Of a DNA stretch of 64,000 nucleotides, positions 47,154 to 59,071 are shown one piece after another; within the stretch, counting starts at the first letter, position 1; each line of letters opens with the position of its first letter. The notes under the pieces are model-generated. The model was not told the origin of the DNA. It saw only the letters and a list, made by a program, of their open reading frames with translations, and did not search any database. The position numbers and the translations under genes are program-made. The stretch comes from Nannochloropsis salina CCMP1776 (taxonomy: Eukaryota > Sar > Eustigmatophyceae > Eustigmatales > Monodopsidaceae), in NCBI GenBank assembly GCA_004565275.1, contig SDOX01000036.1, positions 17,657-81,656 of the forward strand. The letters run 5' to 3'.

Positions 47154-48909
47154 TCATTCCAAACACACCGCTAAAGGTCTGTAAAGTTTCTCTCTCCATC
47201 GCGGAAGAAACGCTTGGGCGATGCCCGGGATCTGGTTTTTAAATTTCGTTTCCTCCGTCGCGTCGCCTCTCACGGCCTCGGCCATGCTCACCAGGTGGAC
47301 GCGGCTTTTGAAGATGCCAAGGGAAGAAATCACTGAAGGCGTCAAGGGGGGGAATGGAGGAGAAGAGGGGGCGAGGCGTGGTCTAAGTTTCAAAACGTGG
47401 GGAAAAGGGCCAGCCAGCTCCCCAAGGAAAGCTCGTCGCCACAGTCCGCCGATAGGCAGGAAGAGATAAGCCGTTGGAAGTTCTGGAAAGCGACCAGCCG
47501 TCATCGCATGACGTGCATATCTCCTTTCCTCCATGAAGCCACACTCATACTCCGAGGACTCCCACTCTTACCTTTGTTGTTGAATTTTTTCTGCTCTTTT
47601 TGAGACAAATACGCGGCAACCACGGGCACGAGCATGCTGTCCTGCGTGTCGATCATTCCCTTCACCTTGACCTCCATCTTCCCCGCGAGGCTCAGGGCCT
47701 CGTCCAGGCGGGCCAGACGTGAGGAGGAAGGGAGGGAGGAGGAGGAAGGGGGTGAAGGGGGGGCAGAGGGAGGGGAAGACGGGTCACGGAATCTGCCCAC
47801 AACCTGGCCAAGGCGTAAGCCCAACGTGGTAACCTGGAGGGTTGTGAAGGGGGGGAAAGGAAATATAGAGAGACAGGAAGGACAAAAGGGCAGTCGAGTG
47901 AGCGAGGGGGGGCGGCGAACCAAACTTGAAGGAGGATCACAGGATATGCCAGTGCCCTTCCACCCAGCCATGCGCCAGGCCCAGGGCGGAGACCACGGCA
48001 CGCAAAGGGTTCCATAGTAACAAGGAAAAGAAGGCTAAGACGCCAATGATGCGAAGAAAGAAAGGCGAGGAACGAAAGGCAGGACAGGACCCTCCCTCCT
48101 ACCTCCTCTCCTTGGCGCTCCAGATCTTGCAAGAGGGGCCGGAGGTCCGAGGGGAGGGTTTTGCGGAGGAAGGGGTAAAAAATCTGGTTCTCGATTTTCA
48201 GGAGGGCCACCCAGGAGAAGCTCCAAAAGAAGTCGTAGCAGGCGGGCAGGCGGCTGAGGGGGAGAGGAAGGGGTGAGAGAGGGGTCAAGAGGGCAAGGAA
48301 GGAAGGTGAGTCAATAAAAGCAGCCTTCAGCCTTGCGTCTATCCTGCACTGCTGCTTTTTCTGCTGCTGCAAACCTTTCCCTTACGCCTTACCTGGATCC
48401 CTCCACGCCCCTGAGTACCTCCTGCCTCTCCCGCGTCGCTACCTCCTGGAAACGACGTACGTCCCTCAAGACACTTCGTGAGTGCCACCGCCAGCCATTT
48501 ATGAGAAAATCACGGTTCGAAGGAGGCACAGGACCTACGTCTGCATGGAGGGGGGCGAATACGGAGTGAGAGTCGGCGGAGGGGAGCAGGAATTGGGAGG
48601 AATGAAAGGAGGAGTCTCGACAACGTTCTGCCACGATATCGTATCGATAGGTCCCGGTCATAGAATTAGCAAGAAGGCAAGGAGCAGACACCAAGACGGA
48701 AATGTTTTTACCCATACAGAAATATGTGATCGGGTCACGTCACCGCCCCTCCAAACCTGCCGCGAAGGTATCATTTCAAAGCTTGCCAACTCTGACCTGC
48801 ATTTTCATAACCTTTACTCACCCAACAAAGACTGAACAAGCGCTTGCTTTTGGAGGGCTTTTTGAGGAGAGACTAGGGAGTCGCGCACACTGGACATCAT
48901 GGGACGCAT
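47154..48909 (-). CDS. Hemerythrin-like helical protein with degenerate metal site
   Basis: Five minus-strand exons (48909-48822, 48540-48393, 48253-48103, 47833-47572, 47332-47154) join in phase to give 275 residues. Four amphipathic helices resemble a hemerythrin/HHE bundle: GWRWHSRSVLRDVRRF (helix A with one His), FFWSFSWVALLKIENQIFYPFL (helix B, with the family's E-x-x-IFYPFL pattern), LDEALSLAGKMEVKVKGM and MIDTQDSMLVPVVAAYL (helix D position). Most ligand positions of true hemerythrins (the HxxxE of helix B, the His of helices C and D) hold other residues, so iron or oxygen binding is doubtful. A Ser/Pro-rich loop (about 158-178) interrupts the bundle. The tail (GIAQAFLPRWREKLYRP) is conserved-looking but unassigned. 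Exon 2 could start six bases later with the same frame. The family call is an inference from pattern and could be wrong. Confidence 0.5.
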
Positions 48910-49578
48910 CGAAAAAGTGCTAAGGGCGAAGGAGGCGGAGCGCAAGAGGAGAGATGCCGCAGTGAAGAAAAAAAGCGCAAAGGAGGATAAGGATGGACGA
49001 CCATGGCCGCTTCTGAGCGTCCATTTCGTAGATACAGCCATGGTCGACCCTTGCGGCCGACGATGGCGGTGCTGGTCTGTGGATGCGGCAAGAAATTGTG
49101 TCAAAGTCTCAGGTGGGAATAAGCTCCAGTCGGCGTGCGTGGCAGGAGGTGAAAAAGCTTTGCGAACAGGGAATATCGAGATTCCCCCGCCTGCCTGACG
49201 TTTATAGCCGAGACAGCATGTATCAACACGTCGCGTCATGCCCCAAGGCTATGTCAAGCTTGTACGCCAGGTCGTCTCTGCATCCACTTCAGTTTTTCGT
49301 GTTTTTTTTTCGTATCAGAGCCATCTACAACAGGGCAGCGAAGCTGCTCTCTAAAACTGCCCCGCCTCGCCTTAAAGCAGAAACGGCAACTGCGTACACT
49401 TCCTGTGCAAGATGAGGTGACCTTTCGCTAAGTCGCACCCGATTCAAACACATAACCACGAACAGGAGGCAAAACTTGCGCGACGCATTAATTTCGTGCT
49501 TTGTACTTTCCCGGCCTCCGCGCGACGTAGCCGCCTCCCCCTCCTCCCTTTTGGTTCAGCCAGTCTCACGCTGCTGCG
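48910..49578. promoter_or_regulatory. Intergenic, divergent promoter region
   Basis: The 669-bp gap separates the hemerythrin-like gene (-) from the ISE2-like helicase gene (+). A plus-strand frame at 48899-49198 begins with a Lys/Arg-rich stretch but is antisense to the first exon of the hemerythrin-like gene and has no motif. No other feature is seen. Confidence 0.4.
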
Positions 49579-52500
49579 ATGAGCAAAGCATCCCGGCGAA
49601 AGTGCCGGTTCCTCCTCCTTCTTCTTTGGTCCCTCTATGCAGTGGGTTTCAGGCATTTTTCTACCTCCCGTCGCCACCTCTCCCCGTTGGATTTGTCAAT
49701 CCCTTTAAGGGCAACGGCAGCTACTTCGTCGACGACCTCGAAGAGTCCCCCCTCCCTTGCCTCCTCTCCTCTTTCGACCTCTGCCGCGCGATCAAGACCC
49801 AGCTCGGACATTTTGGACCGTATAAAAGCTCAGGCTGGTACTCCTGAGGTCTTAGCTCTCTTGAAAGAGGCGGTAGCCGCAACAGGCACAGGAGAGGTGA
49901 AGCGGGAATTCTTCAAGGTAATTATTGCCCCACCTGACCTTGTCTCTCTTTCGTACTCTGAATCAGCAAGCGTACCCTTCATGGGGAGTGACGAGGTTAC
50001 TGGCATGGGGAAGAGGGAGTGGGGATGGACGATAATATATGGGAAAGGGGGCCTGTCCACCAAGGCCGGGAACGAATGTCAACGCCCATCAACCTCCATG
50101 ACTCAACGCGTAGACCGAGGCCCACGCCGCGAATTGCTGAGACTTCTGACTAGGTGTCATGTCTCCCTTTCCCCATCCCTGGCGCTTCCATTTTCCCTCC
50201 TTGCCCGCCTGGGTCCACAGGCGATTTTCCCCTTCCCCCTGGACGACTTCCAGCTCGCGGCATTGGATGCCTTGGGGGGGCGAGAGAACGTGGTGGTATC
50301 GGCGCCCACGGGGTCGGGTAAGCAAAAGAGGGTAAAGGGGGATACACGTCGTATCGCTGAGGGTCTCGGTCCGGTCATGCCTTTGCTCCTCCCCCCCCGT
50401 TCCTCAATGACCCCTGTTCGACCTCCCTCCCTCCTTCCCTTCCTCCCTCCCTCCCTCCCTCCCTCCCTCCCTCCTCTTCCCCCCAGGCAAAACCGTGGCG
50501 GGCGAGCTCGCCATCTACTACGCCCTGGCCCTGGACCTCCGGGTGTACTACACGACGCCCTTGAAGGCTTTGTCCAACCAGAAATTCGCGGACTTTTGCC
50601 GGCAATTTGGGCCCGAGCGCGTGGGTCTTCTGACGGGCGACACCAACATCAACCGTGGCGCGCAGGTAGGAAAGAGGGAAGGAGATAAGGAGAGGCGCGA
50701 GATGCGGCCTCGGGATCGGAAGCTCAGTCCTGCCAACGGAGAGGTTCTCTACGATCATTATGTGCCCACCCTGCCCTCCCTCCCTCCCTTCCTCCCTCCC
50801 TCCCTTCATCTGTTCTTTGCGTCCCACAGGTTACCATCATGACAACCGAAGTCTACCGAAACATGCTTTATACGGGAGATGCCGGAGAGCTGGACCAGGT
50901 GGAGAGGGAGGGAGGGAGGGAGGGAGGGAGGGAGGGAGGGGAGGGGATGTCGGGGAGAGTGGCGGGTACACGGTGTCCTATCTTTTCGCCTATGCTGAGA
51001 AAGAAAGGAGGGTGGTGAGGACGCGGTCAGAGTCCCATGTCTTGAGCGACGCGCATGACGTGGTTTTCTCCCTCCCTCCCGCCCGCCCGCCCTCCCTCCC
51101 TCCCTCAGGTCTTCGCGGTCGTCTTCGACGAGTTCCACTACATGAACGACCCTGAGAGAGGGACCGTCTGGGAAGAGAGCGTCATTCTTTCGCCCCCGCA
51201 CATCCTCTTCGTTGCCCTCTCCGCCACAATCGCCAACGTGGGCCAGGTGCCGAGGGAGGGAAGGCGGAAGGGAGACGGCAGGAGAGGGAGGGAAAGAGGA
51301 AGGGAGGAAGGGGGGTGAGGCGGGGGAGGGCTTGTAACGAGGAAACGATGGTGTAGGGAGAGCAGTTGAGCCAACGTACATGAAATTCGTGTTCCGCGGT
51401 CAGTAGATGCCCTCTCCCTCCATTCACCCTCTCCCCCGCCCTCCCTCCCGCCCTCCCTCCCACCCTCGTCCTCCCTGGCAGGTGGCGGGCTGGATCAGCA
51501 CGGTGCATGGTCCGACCCGAACCGTGCTCTCTCACTTTAGACCCGTGCCTCTCAAATATTATTTCATCGACAACGAAGGTACGAGCCGCGTTCCACCCTC
51601 CTTATCCCTCTGTTTTTCTTTACCTCCTTTCCTCCCTCCCTCCCTCCCTCCCTCCCTCTCTCCCTCCGCAACCCCACCCGGGTCACGTCCTCCCGGTCCA
51701 TTTTCCTTCTTCCACAGGCATCTATCGGCTCTTCGACGACGATGACGCAGGGCCCGGGGCGCCCAAGGGACTCACCACCTTGGTCCGGCAGTCGGCGGTG
51801 GGGATGGGGGCCGGCGGAGGTCGGGGGGGAGGGACCGGCGGAGGGGCGGGCAAGAGAAGGTAGGCGATGGGCGAGGGGTCAGGGTGGGAAGTGGGGTTCG
51901 AGGCGGGCATTCCAGGGTCTTGGTCGTGGCCATCGTTGTGTATGTGAGAAGGCATCCACCATGGCGAGCACGGCGGACACGACACCCTTTGAGTGAGAAG
52001 GGTATTCTCCCCCTCTCCCTCTTCCCTGCCCTCCTTCCCTCCCGTTAACAGATCGGGTGAGGAGGAGAAGGTGGTCATGGTGGCCTCAAGCCCCGGGGGT
52101 AAGAAGAAGATTGCCATGGTGGAAGCGCCTCAGCCGGTGAACGATTTCTTGAGGTGGGGGGGGAGGGCGAGAGGAGGCGGGGAAGGATGGGAGGGTAGGA
52201 AAGAGGAACGAGAGGGAAGGAGACAAAGTGAGGGGATAAAAAGACATAGGTTGTGTGGAGAAAGGTAGGAGCAATTGGGTTCTCAGCCTGGCATCCTCAC
52301 TCTCCCGCCCGTCCTGCTTCCCTGCCTCCCTCGCTTCCTCTCTTGTCCCCTTCCTCCCTCCCCCTTACCCTCCCACCAGGCGGCGCGCGTTGCGGGAGCG
52401 TCGTCTATTGGCAGAGAGTGCTGGGATCGGAGGTAGGGAAGGAAAAGGCAGCCGGAGTATGAAAGGAGGAGCTGGCTTTGGGAAGGGGAAGCGCCCGCCG

Positions 52501-55500
52501 GACGGGATTCGCTTCACGGCCTGGTAAGGGGTGGGGGGAGGGAGCGGCCCAGGAAGAGGGGGGGGAAGCCGAGTCTGGGTAAAAGACAAGGCGACAGAGA
52601 TGCAGGGATAGAAATGACAAAATGTGACGCTTGGTGAATCGCCGGCTTGACGGTCCCGTCCGCGCGCGCCTCATCGCTCCTGTCTCCCTCTCCTCCTTCC
52701 CTCCCCCTCCTCCTCCCGTCCTGTCGGCCCTCCGGTCGTTGCCCTTTCCTTAGGTACCGAGATCTGGTCGACGCGCTGAACCGCCGCGACCTCCTGCCGG
52801 CCATCGTCTTCATTTTTTCCCGCGCAGGTTGTGACAGGGCAGCAGCGGAGGTAAGGAAAGGGCAGGGATGGCGCTGGTACTGGAGTAGGAAGGTGTGCTC
52901 TCTCCCAGCGGAGGGGGTCTTAGGGGTTGTCAATATCGTCACCTTCTTGCCGTTTGCCGAGGGGGCGTTGATCCTCATGGTCTTCTCATGTCCTCCGGTG
53001 TGGGGGAGCTTCTTCCCGTAGCCTACTTGTTGACTGATTTTCCTGCCTCCCTCCTTCCGTGCCTTCCTCCTGGCCTCCCTCCCTTCCTCCTCCCCGCGCG
53101 CTCTCCCCGTCTTGGTCCTCTCCTTCCCTCCCTGCCATTAGGTTGGTGGCATTGCTTCCAAATTGGGGCTTCTGTCCCACGCCGAAAAGAAGCAAATCAA
53201 AGACAGGTTGAGTGCCTTTCGGTTGGCGAATCCGCAGGTATGGGAGGGAGGGAGGGTGAGAGGGAGGAGGGGAACAAGCGGAGGAGGAATGCATGGATGA
53301 ATGTCATGTGTGGTGCGACGGATGTTCGCAGAGCAGATACAGAGGGAGAGCAAGAGGGCCAAGGGTGGAGAAAGGAAGAGGGCAAGGGGGAGAAGGAAAG
53401 TGGGCAACTACCTCAAGAATAGGCCGGGAAGAGCTTCTGATGGCGCAGGGGGCGCGTGGATTGGATTGTCCTAGGAGTGGAAGCATTGCACGGCACGTAT
53501 TGCCAAGCCCTTACCCTCCTTGTATCTTTCCTCTTCTTCCCTCCCGCATTGTCTTGGTCCCTCCCTCGCCCCTTCCTAGGTGCCCTTGGAGAAGGAAAAG
53601 GTTCGGCTCCTCCTCTGCGGCCTGGCCACCCACCACGCCGGCCTCCTGCCTGTGTATAAGGCTCTGGTGGAGGAGCTCTTCAATGAAAATCTGATTCGGG
53701 TGAGAGAGGGAGGGGTAGAGGGAGGGAAGGAGAGAGGGGCGGAGAAGGCGGTTGCCTCCAGGGTTCGTATTTTTGCAGACGAAAACCTAGCTTGCTCTTT
53801 CCTTCTGTCCCTTCGTCACCCATCCCTTTCCTCCTTCTTTTTCTCTGTGCGATGCTTTCCCTCTTTTTCCTTTTCCCTCCGTCCCACAGGTGGTGTTCGC
53901 GACCGAGACGTTGGCAGCCGGCGTGAACATGCCAGCGCGGGCCACGGTTATCTCCACGCTCAGCAAGAAGATCGGTGCGCAGGGAGGGAGGGAGCGGAAA
54001 CGAGAGGAACAAGAAAGGGGGAGGGAGGGAGGAAGAGAGGATGATCGTTGATGTTTGAGTAATGTAACTAGTCAAGGAAGAAAAGGAAGAGGGAGAGCCC
54101 CATAATGATGAGAGAGGAGGAATCGTTGGAGGGGTGGAGATGGACGTGTGCGCGCCGAGGTGCCAGACGTCTCTCACCCTGCGTCTCCTTCTCGCAAACC
54201 CTATGCCTGTCCAGGCAAAGTGACCATAAATTTACAGCCTTCCCAGCTCCTGCAAATGGCCGGTCGGGCGGGAAGACGAGGCAAAGACACCATGGGCCAC
54301 GTGGTAGGGAGGGGAGGGGGAAGGGGAGGGGGAAGGGGAGGGGAAAGCGAGGAAAAGAAGGGGGCAACAGCTGGGTATGGACGCTGCTCTTGGTCCGTAA
54401 AGCTAGAGGGTCTGTCTTGAGTTCGATGATTTTCCACTTTTGTCTTACCCTCCCGAGATGCACACTGAATTATCTTATTGTTTCCTTTCCCTCCCCTCCC
54501 CCTCGCCCGGCGCCCCTACCCCAGGTTCTGATGCGCTCTCGCTCCGAAGACGCCTTGGACGCCTTCAACCTCCTTTGTGCTCCTGTGGATTCCATCCGCT
54601 CCCATTTCCGATCCTCCTACGCGATGGTGGTCAACATCCTTCGCACCCGCGATTTGGAAAGCTGCAAGGTCTGATGTCTTTCCCTCCCTCCTTGCCTCCT
54701 TCCCTATCTCCCTCCTTCCCTCCCTCCTTCCCTCGGCCCTATTTCATCCCACTTCTCGCTTTCTTTGTCCTGTCCATTACAGCTCCTCGTAGAACGTTCC
54801 TTTGGGAATTATTTGAAGGCGTACTCTTTGGGGGAAGAGCAGGAAGTAGATATAGCGAATAGAGGTCAGTCCCTAGGGAGAACAGGGGGGGAAAGAGGAG
54901 TGAGACTTGTACGATGTGTCTGAAGACGTCAACACCACGGCGAAAGAAATCCACGGCCCATTGAAGGGAAGATGATTTAAGGGATGCAAGCACGTTGATA
55001 GAGCTACACGCGTCGGGAACGGGGTGTGGAAGGCCCATTTGGTTGGCCCCGTTAAAGAACAAGAGGGAAAGAGGGATGGGGGCAAGGACCTGGAGGGCAG
55101 CATCTGTATGTCTTACCTACTTCGTATTGCCCCCCAGATGAATTGAAAGGCCGCTTGGGAGGGGTGGACGCAGGGGAGCTTCGCATGTACGAAGATTTGC
55201 AGGAGAAGCTGATGAAGGTAGGGGACGAGAAGGGAGGGCTGGATGGAGGAAGGACATTTTGGGAAGAGAGGGATGTGAGGTGGCAAGAAGGAAGCAAGAA
55301 AATCCTGATGGACTCACGTAATTCCCCCGTCACAGGCGACGCGCGCGGAACGGAACTTGAAAAGGGAAGCCGCGAAGCTGGAAGAGAAGTATGTCAAAGC
55401 TGTTTTAGGAGCGGTAGGTCCCTTCTTCCCGTCCTGCTCCCTGTACGGGTATTCCCTTTCCCTGATCTTCCTGAAAAGCTTCTGATGAAAAACTATCCAG

Positions 55501-58500
55501 TTGCCTCGCTGTAGATCGAATATTCTTTTTCATACCACCTCTGATTTCACCCCTTTCCCCCGCCCTCCGTTCGCGTGCTTGTGTTTCGGGCCCCGCCCTC
55601 ATTCTTTTCAAATCCTCCTTCCCTCCCTCACCTCTCCTCGTGCACCTTCACGCTCGTAGGTCCGTCTTGGCGCCGGGCTTCTCCTCCGGGACGGGCGTAC
55701 CCTGGCTCTTATCGGAGAGGCCACTCTACCCCACCCTCTCACCAGCACACAGCTCAATCTCTACGTGGGGTTGAGTCAGAACGGGAAGCTGGTAAGGCGG
55801 GGGGGAAGGAGGGAGGCAGGAAAGAGGCTGAGGGGCCCAGAGAGCCATGGAGAATGGACGGGAGGGACCTGCGGGCCGGAGTGGTGTCAGGAGCCCTCTT
55901 TGCCTCCATTCCTCCCACCGCCGTTTCTTCCCCTCCCCCTAGGTGGCCGTCGCGATAGGGGACATACGTAGCGTGGAGGCGGAGAAAGACGGGCTGGACG
56001 TGGAAACCGCCTTTCAGATCTCGCTTTTGCTGGAAGGCACGGGCCAGGGAGGCCTGCTCTGGCGTCCGGCAGGAGGAAGCGGGGGAGGAAGCGGGGGAGG
56101 AAGCGGGACCTTGACCTTCGTCGCTGAGCCGGTAGATCAGCAGTCCCAGGAGGCCCAGGACTTGGCCGCTTACCTGCTGGAACACGGACAGCGGGTCCCA
56201 TCCCTTCCCCTCCCCATGCCATCGCCGGATCTGGTGCGGCAACAGGCCTTGGTGGCCTCCCTCCAGGAGCAGATCGCTCTTTCCCCCTTGTCCGGTCTGG
56301 GGGAGGCCGCGTCCGCCTCTCTATTGGCGGTCCGCAATGAACTGGAGCGAGTAGAACGCCGGATCAAGAAGAGAGAGAAGATGTTGCGGGGGGTGCGGCA
56401 GAAGGAGTGGGAGGATTTCCTGGCGGCCGTGGATCTATTGGAAGGTAGGGAGGGAGGGAGGGAGGGAGGGAGGGGTCGAGGGAGGGATCGAGGGAGGGTG
56501 TATGGAAAGGCTTCATTGATTCTTGTCTCCTTCAGTCTATAACTCATACGGTCAACTTGAGGTTGCTTAGTTTGGGTGTCACGCGTGTGCATTTCTGATG
56601 CACACGCGTGACTCCCCCCGCGGCGCCCTGGCTTTTCCCCTCTGCAGATGTTCTTTCAAAATGCTCTAAATTTTTCTTTTCCATCAACCTCACCACCCTG
56701 TGTCCCTTCCCTCCCATCCCTTCCTTTCCCCTGCTCCTGTGTCAAATTTCCACCCAGAATACGGCGCACTCGTCGATACGCATCAACAACGTGTCTCCAC
56801 CGCCACCTCTCCTCCCTCCGCCCCCACCTCCCCCCCTTCTTCCCTCTCTCCCTCGCGTGCGCTGGTTCCCTCTGGTTTGGGGCAGCTCCTGGGGACTGTG
56901 AGGGCGGAGAACGAGCTGTGGGCCTCATTAGTGTTGCTCTCCGACGGCCTTGCCGACATGGTAGGGAGAGAGGCAGGGAGGGAGATGGAAAGGAGAAAGG
57001 GATAGAGGGAGGGAGTCGTTGGCTCACGCGTATTGCTGCCCCCCCCCTCCTCCAGGACGCGGTGGACCTGGTGGGCGTCATGTCCTCCCTCGTCAATGAC
57101 ATCAGCAAGAGCGAGGTAGGTCAGCGTCGGTCTCAACCGACCTTCCCGCCGTCTCTTTACCCCAACGTCCTTCTAGAACAAGCATATTCGGGGCTCTCTC
57201 TCCTTCATGACGTTCCCACCCAAGGCACCGCGATGCCCACGCGCCTGTGCCCTCCTTCCCTCCCTCCCTCCGTCCCTTCTTCACACCCTCTCCCATCCAT
57301 TCTCCCTCCCTCAGGTCAAGGTCAAATACACGGCCTCAGAGGCCGCTTTCCTACACTTGGAACGCCTGGAGCCCATCCGGGAAGAGCTTCTGATGGCGCA
57401 GAAGGCGCGGGGTTTGGATTTCCCTTGTCCCCTTGACCCCTTGCTCGCGGGGGTGGCGCAGTGCTGGCTGGCGGGGTTTAGCTGGCGGGAGCTGGTGGAA
57501 ACCACGAGCCTGGATCAGGTGGGTGGGAGGGTGGGAGGGAGGGAGGAAGGGATGGAGGGAGGGAGGGCAGGAAGGAGGGAGGGAGGGAGGGAGGGAGACG
57601 GGAGCAAGGGACACCGCAGATACCTTGGAGGGGCCCGTGCAGGTCGATATATGGCCTCAGAAGTTTTGGAGCAAAGCACGGGCGGACCTGTCGTGTGTTG
57701 CGTTGAACCAAAATTGCGCTCACTCTGTTTAAGTCACACGCAACCCTCGGCGTATTCCGTGAGTCCTCCACGAGAATACCGGCATGATCCGTCCCTCTCT
57801 CCAACCCTCCTCCCCCTCCTTCCCCTGGGTCCATGCAGGGGGATGTCTGTCGGCACGTGCGGAAGGTCATTGACGCCCTGCGGCAAATTCCTGTGCTGCC
57901 CAAAGGCCTGGTGCCTGAACGTCTCAAGAACACTGCCCGGGAGGCGGCGGACGCCATGGACCGGTTTCCCGTCTCGGATGACGTGGGCGGGGGAGGAGGA
58001 GGGGTGCGCCGAAAAGGCGGGAGGGAGGAGGGAGGGGGGGAGGAGACGGAGGTGGTGGAGGTGGAGCGTTGGGAGATGGTGGAGGGGGAGGAGGGGGAGG
58101 AGCCGGTGGAGGGAGGGGAGGAGGAGGAGGTGGAGGGAGTGGACGACCTGGGGTGGATGGGGGAGGAGAAGGGGGGGAAAGAAAGCTTGAGGAAGCAGTT
58201 GATGGAAACCATGTACGGGAAGGATCGGTGGGGGACGGGAGGGGCGGGGGGAGGGGCGGACGGAGGACGGGGCGGAGGGGTGCCGGCGTCCGTGAGTATT
58301 TTGAACCGGGGGGGAGGGATCAGGCCCAGGTTTAGGCGCAAAGTCGAATCGATGACACGCGCGGAGTTGAAGAGGCGGCGACAGGAGGAAGTGAAGGAGG
58401 TGTTTGGTGAAGGTGCAGAGGAGGAAGAGGAGGGGGAGCAGGAGGAGGAGGTGCGGGAGAAGGAAGCTGGAGTAGAGGCAGCGTTCGCGGAATTTTTGGC

Positions 58501-59071
58501 GGAAACCAAGGCAAAGAGGAGCAAGTTGGAGGCAGCGGAGCCTCTGGAGAATTTTTTGGCGCGAACGGCAGTCTTGGGGGAGGAGGTGACGGAAAGGGAG
58601 GAGGGGGAGGAAGAGGAGGAGGAAGGGGAGGAGGAAGAAGAGGAGGAAGAGGAGCTAGAGGGTTACTCTTTCGTGGATATTGAGGCTGCATTTAAGGACG
58701 GTGGTGACGGGAAGTGGGAAGGGGAGATCGATTTCGAGAAAGAGGCGGCGTTGTACGAGGAAGGCTTGTATGTCATGGACGGAGACGAGTACAATGAAAT
58801 GGACTCGAGTGAGGAGGATAACCCCGTGTTGCGGGCGGCCAGGGTGGAGAGGCCAATTGGAGAAAGGGAGGGAGAGAGGGTAATAGAGATAGAGGAGGAG
58901 GGAGCAGAGGGAGGGGCGTCGGCGATTGAGGCGCTGGAAAGGGGAGGGGAGGAGAAACATGGGGAAATAGAGGAGGAGGAGGACGTGTTTGCGGCTCTAC
59001 TGTCCGCGTTGGATTCGGCGCCGGCGGTGCTGCCTCCCGCGGGTAAAGGGGAGGAAAGCCAACGAGGATGA
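49579..59071 (+). CDS. ISE2: Plastid-targeted Ski2-family RNA helicase, ISE2-like
   Basis: Ski2-type DExH helicases unwind RNA; plant ISE2 is the chloroplast member. Twenty-four exons join in phase and encode 1503 residues. They start at 49579, 50221, 50487, 50830, 51109, 51482, 51718, 52052, 52380, 52754, 53142, 53580, 53890, 54215, 54525, 54783, 55138, 55336, 55660, 55943, 56758, 57056, 57315 and 57839 (last ends 59071). The leader is an ER signal ([13 protein letters not shown] before Phe) and a Ser/Thr/Arg-rich transit region, as in complex plastids. Helicase motifs are APTGSGKT (141-148), [15 protein letters not shown] (235-238), SATIAN (266-271), HHAGLLP and [10 protein letters not shown] (582-591). 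Ski2-type C-terminal segments follow, including [19 protein letters not shown]. The last 300 residues are an acidic Glu/Gly-rich tail. Two in-frame low-complexity insertions (GGGS repeats at 56070-56111; Pro/Ser in exon 21) are present. Confidence 0.9.
53424..53472 (+). repeat. Copy of part of exon 23 inside intron 11 of the same gene
   Basis: The segment matches 57377-57425 in exon 23: the first 25 bases (CCGGGAAGAGCTTCTGATGG and on) are identical and the next 24 differ at about five positions. It lies in intron 11 (53238-53579) of the ISE2-like gene, same orientation, with no flanking repeat that would suggest a transposon. Confidence 0.85.
56578..56612. repeat. Perfect 15-bp inverted repeat (hairpin) in ISE2 intron 20
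   Basis: GTCACGCGTGTGCAT at 56578-56592 is followed by the five-base loop TTCTG and then its exact reverse complement at 56598-56612. The G/T-C-rich flanks extend the pairing imperfectly. It sits inside the intron 56445-56757, about 130 bp after the donor. Confidence 0.95.

Noticed and set aside
48899-49198. Plus-strand frame starting with a Lys/Arg-rich stretch
   Set aside because: Its start overlaps, in antisense, the first exon of the hemerythrin-like gene, which has a good donor and correct phase; the rest has no motif.
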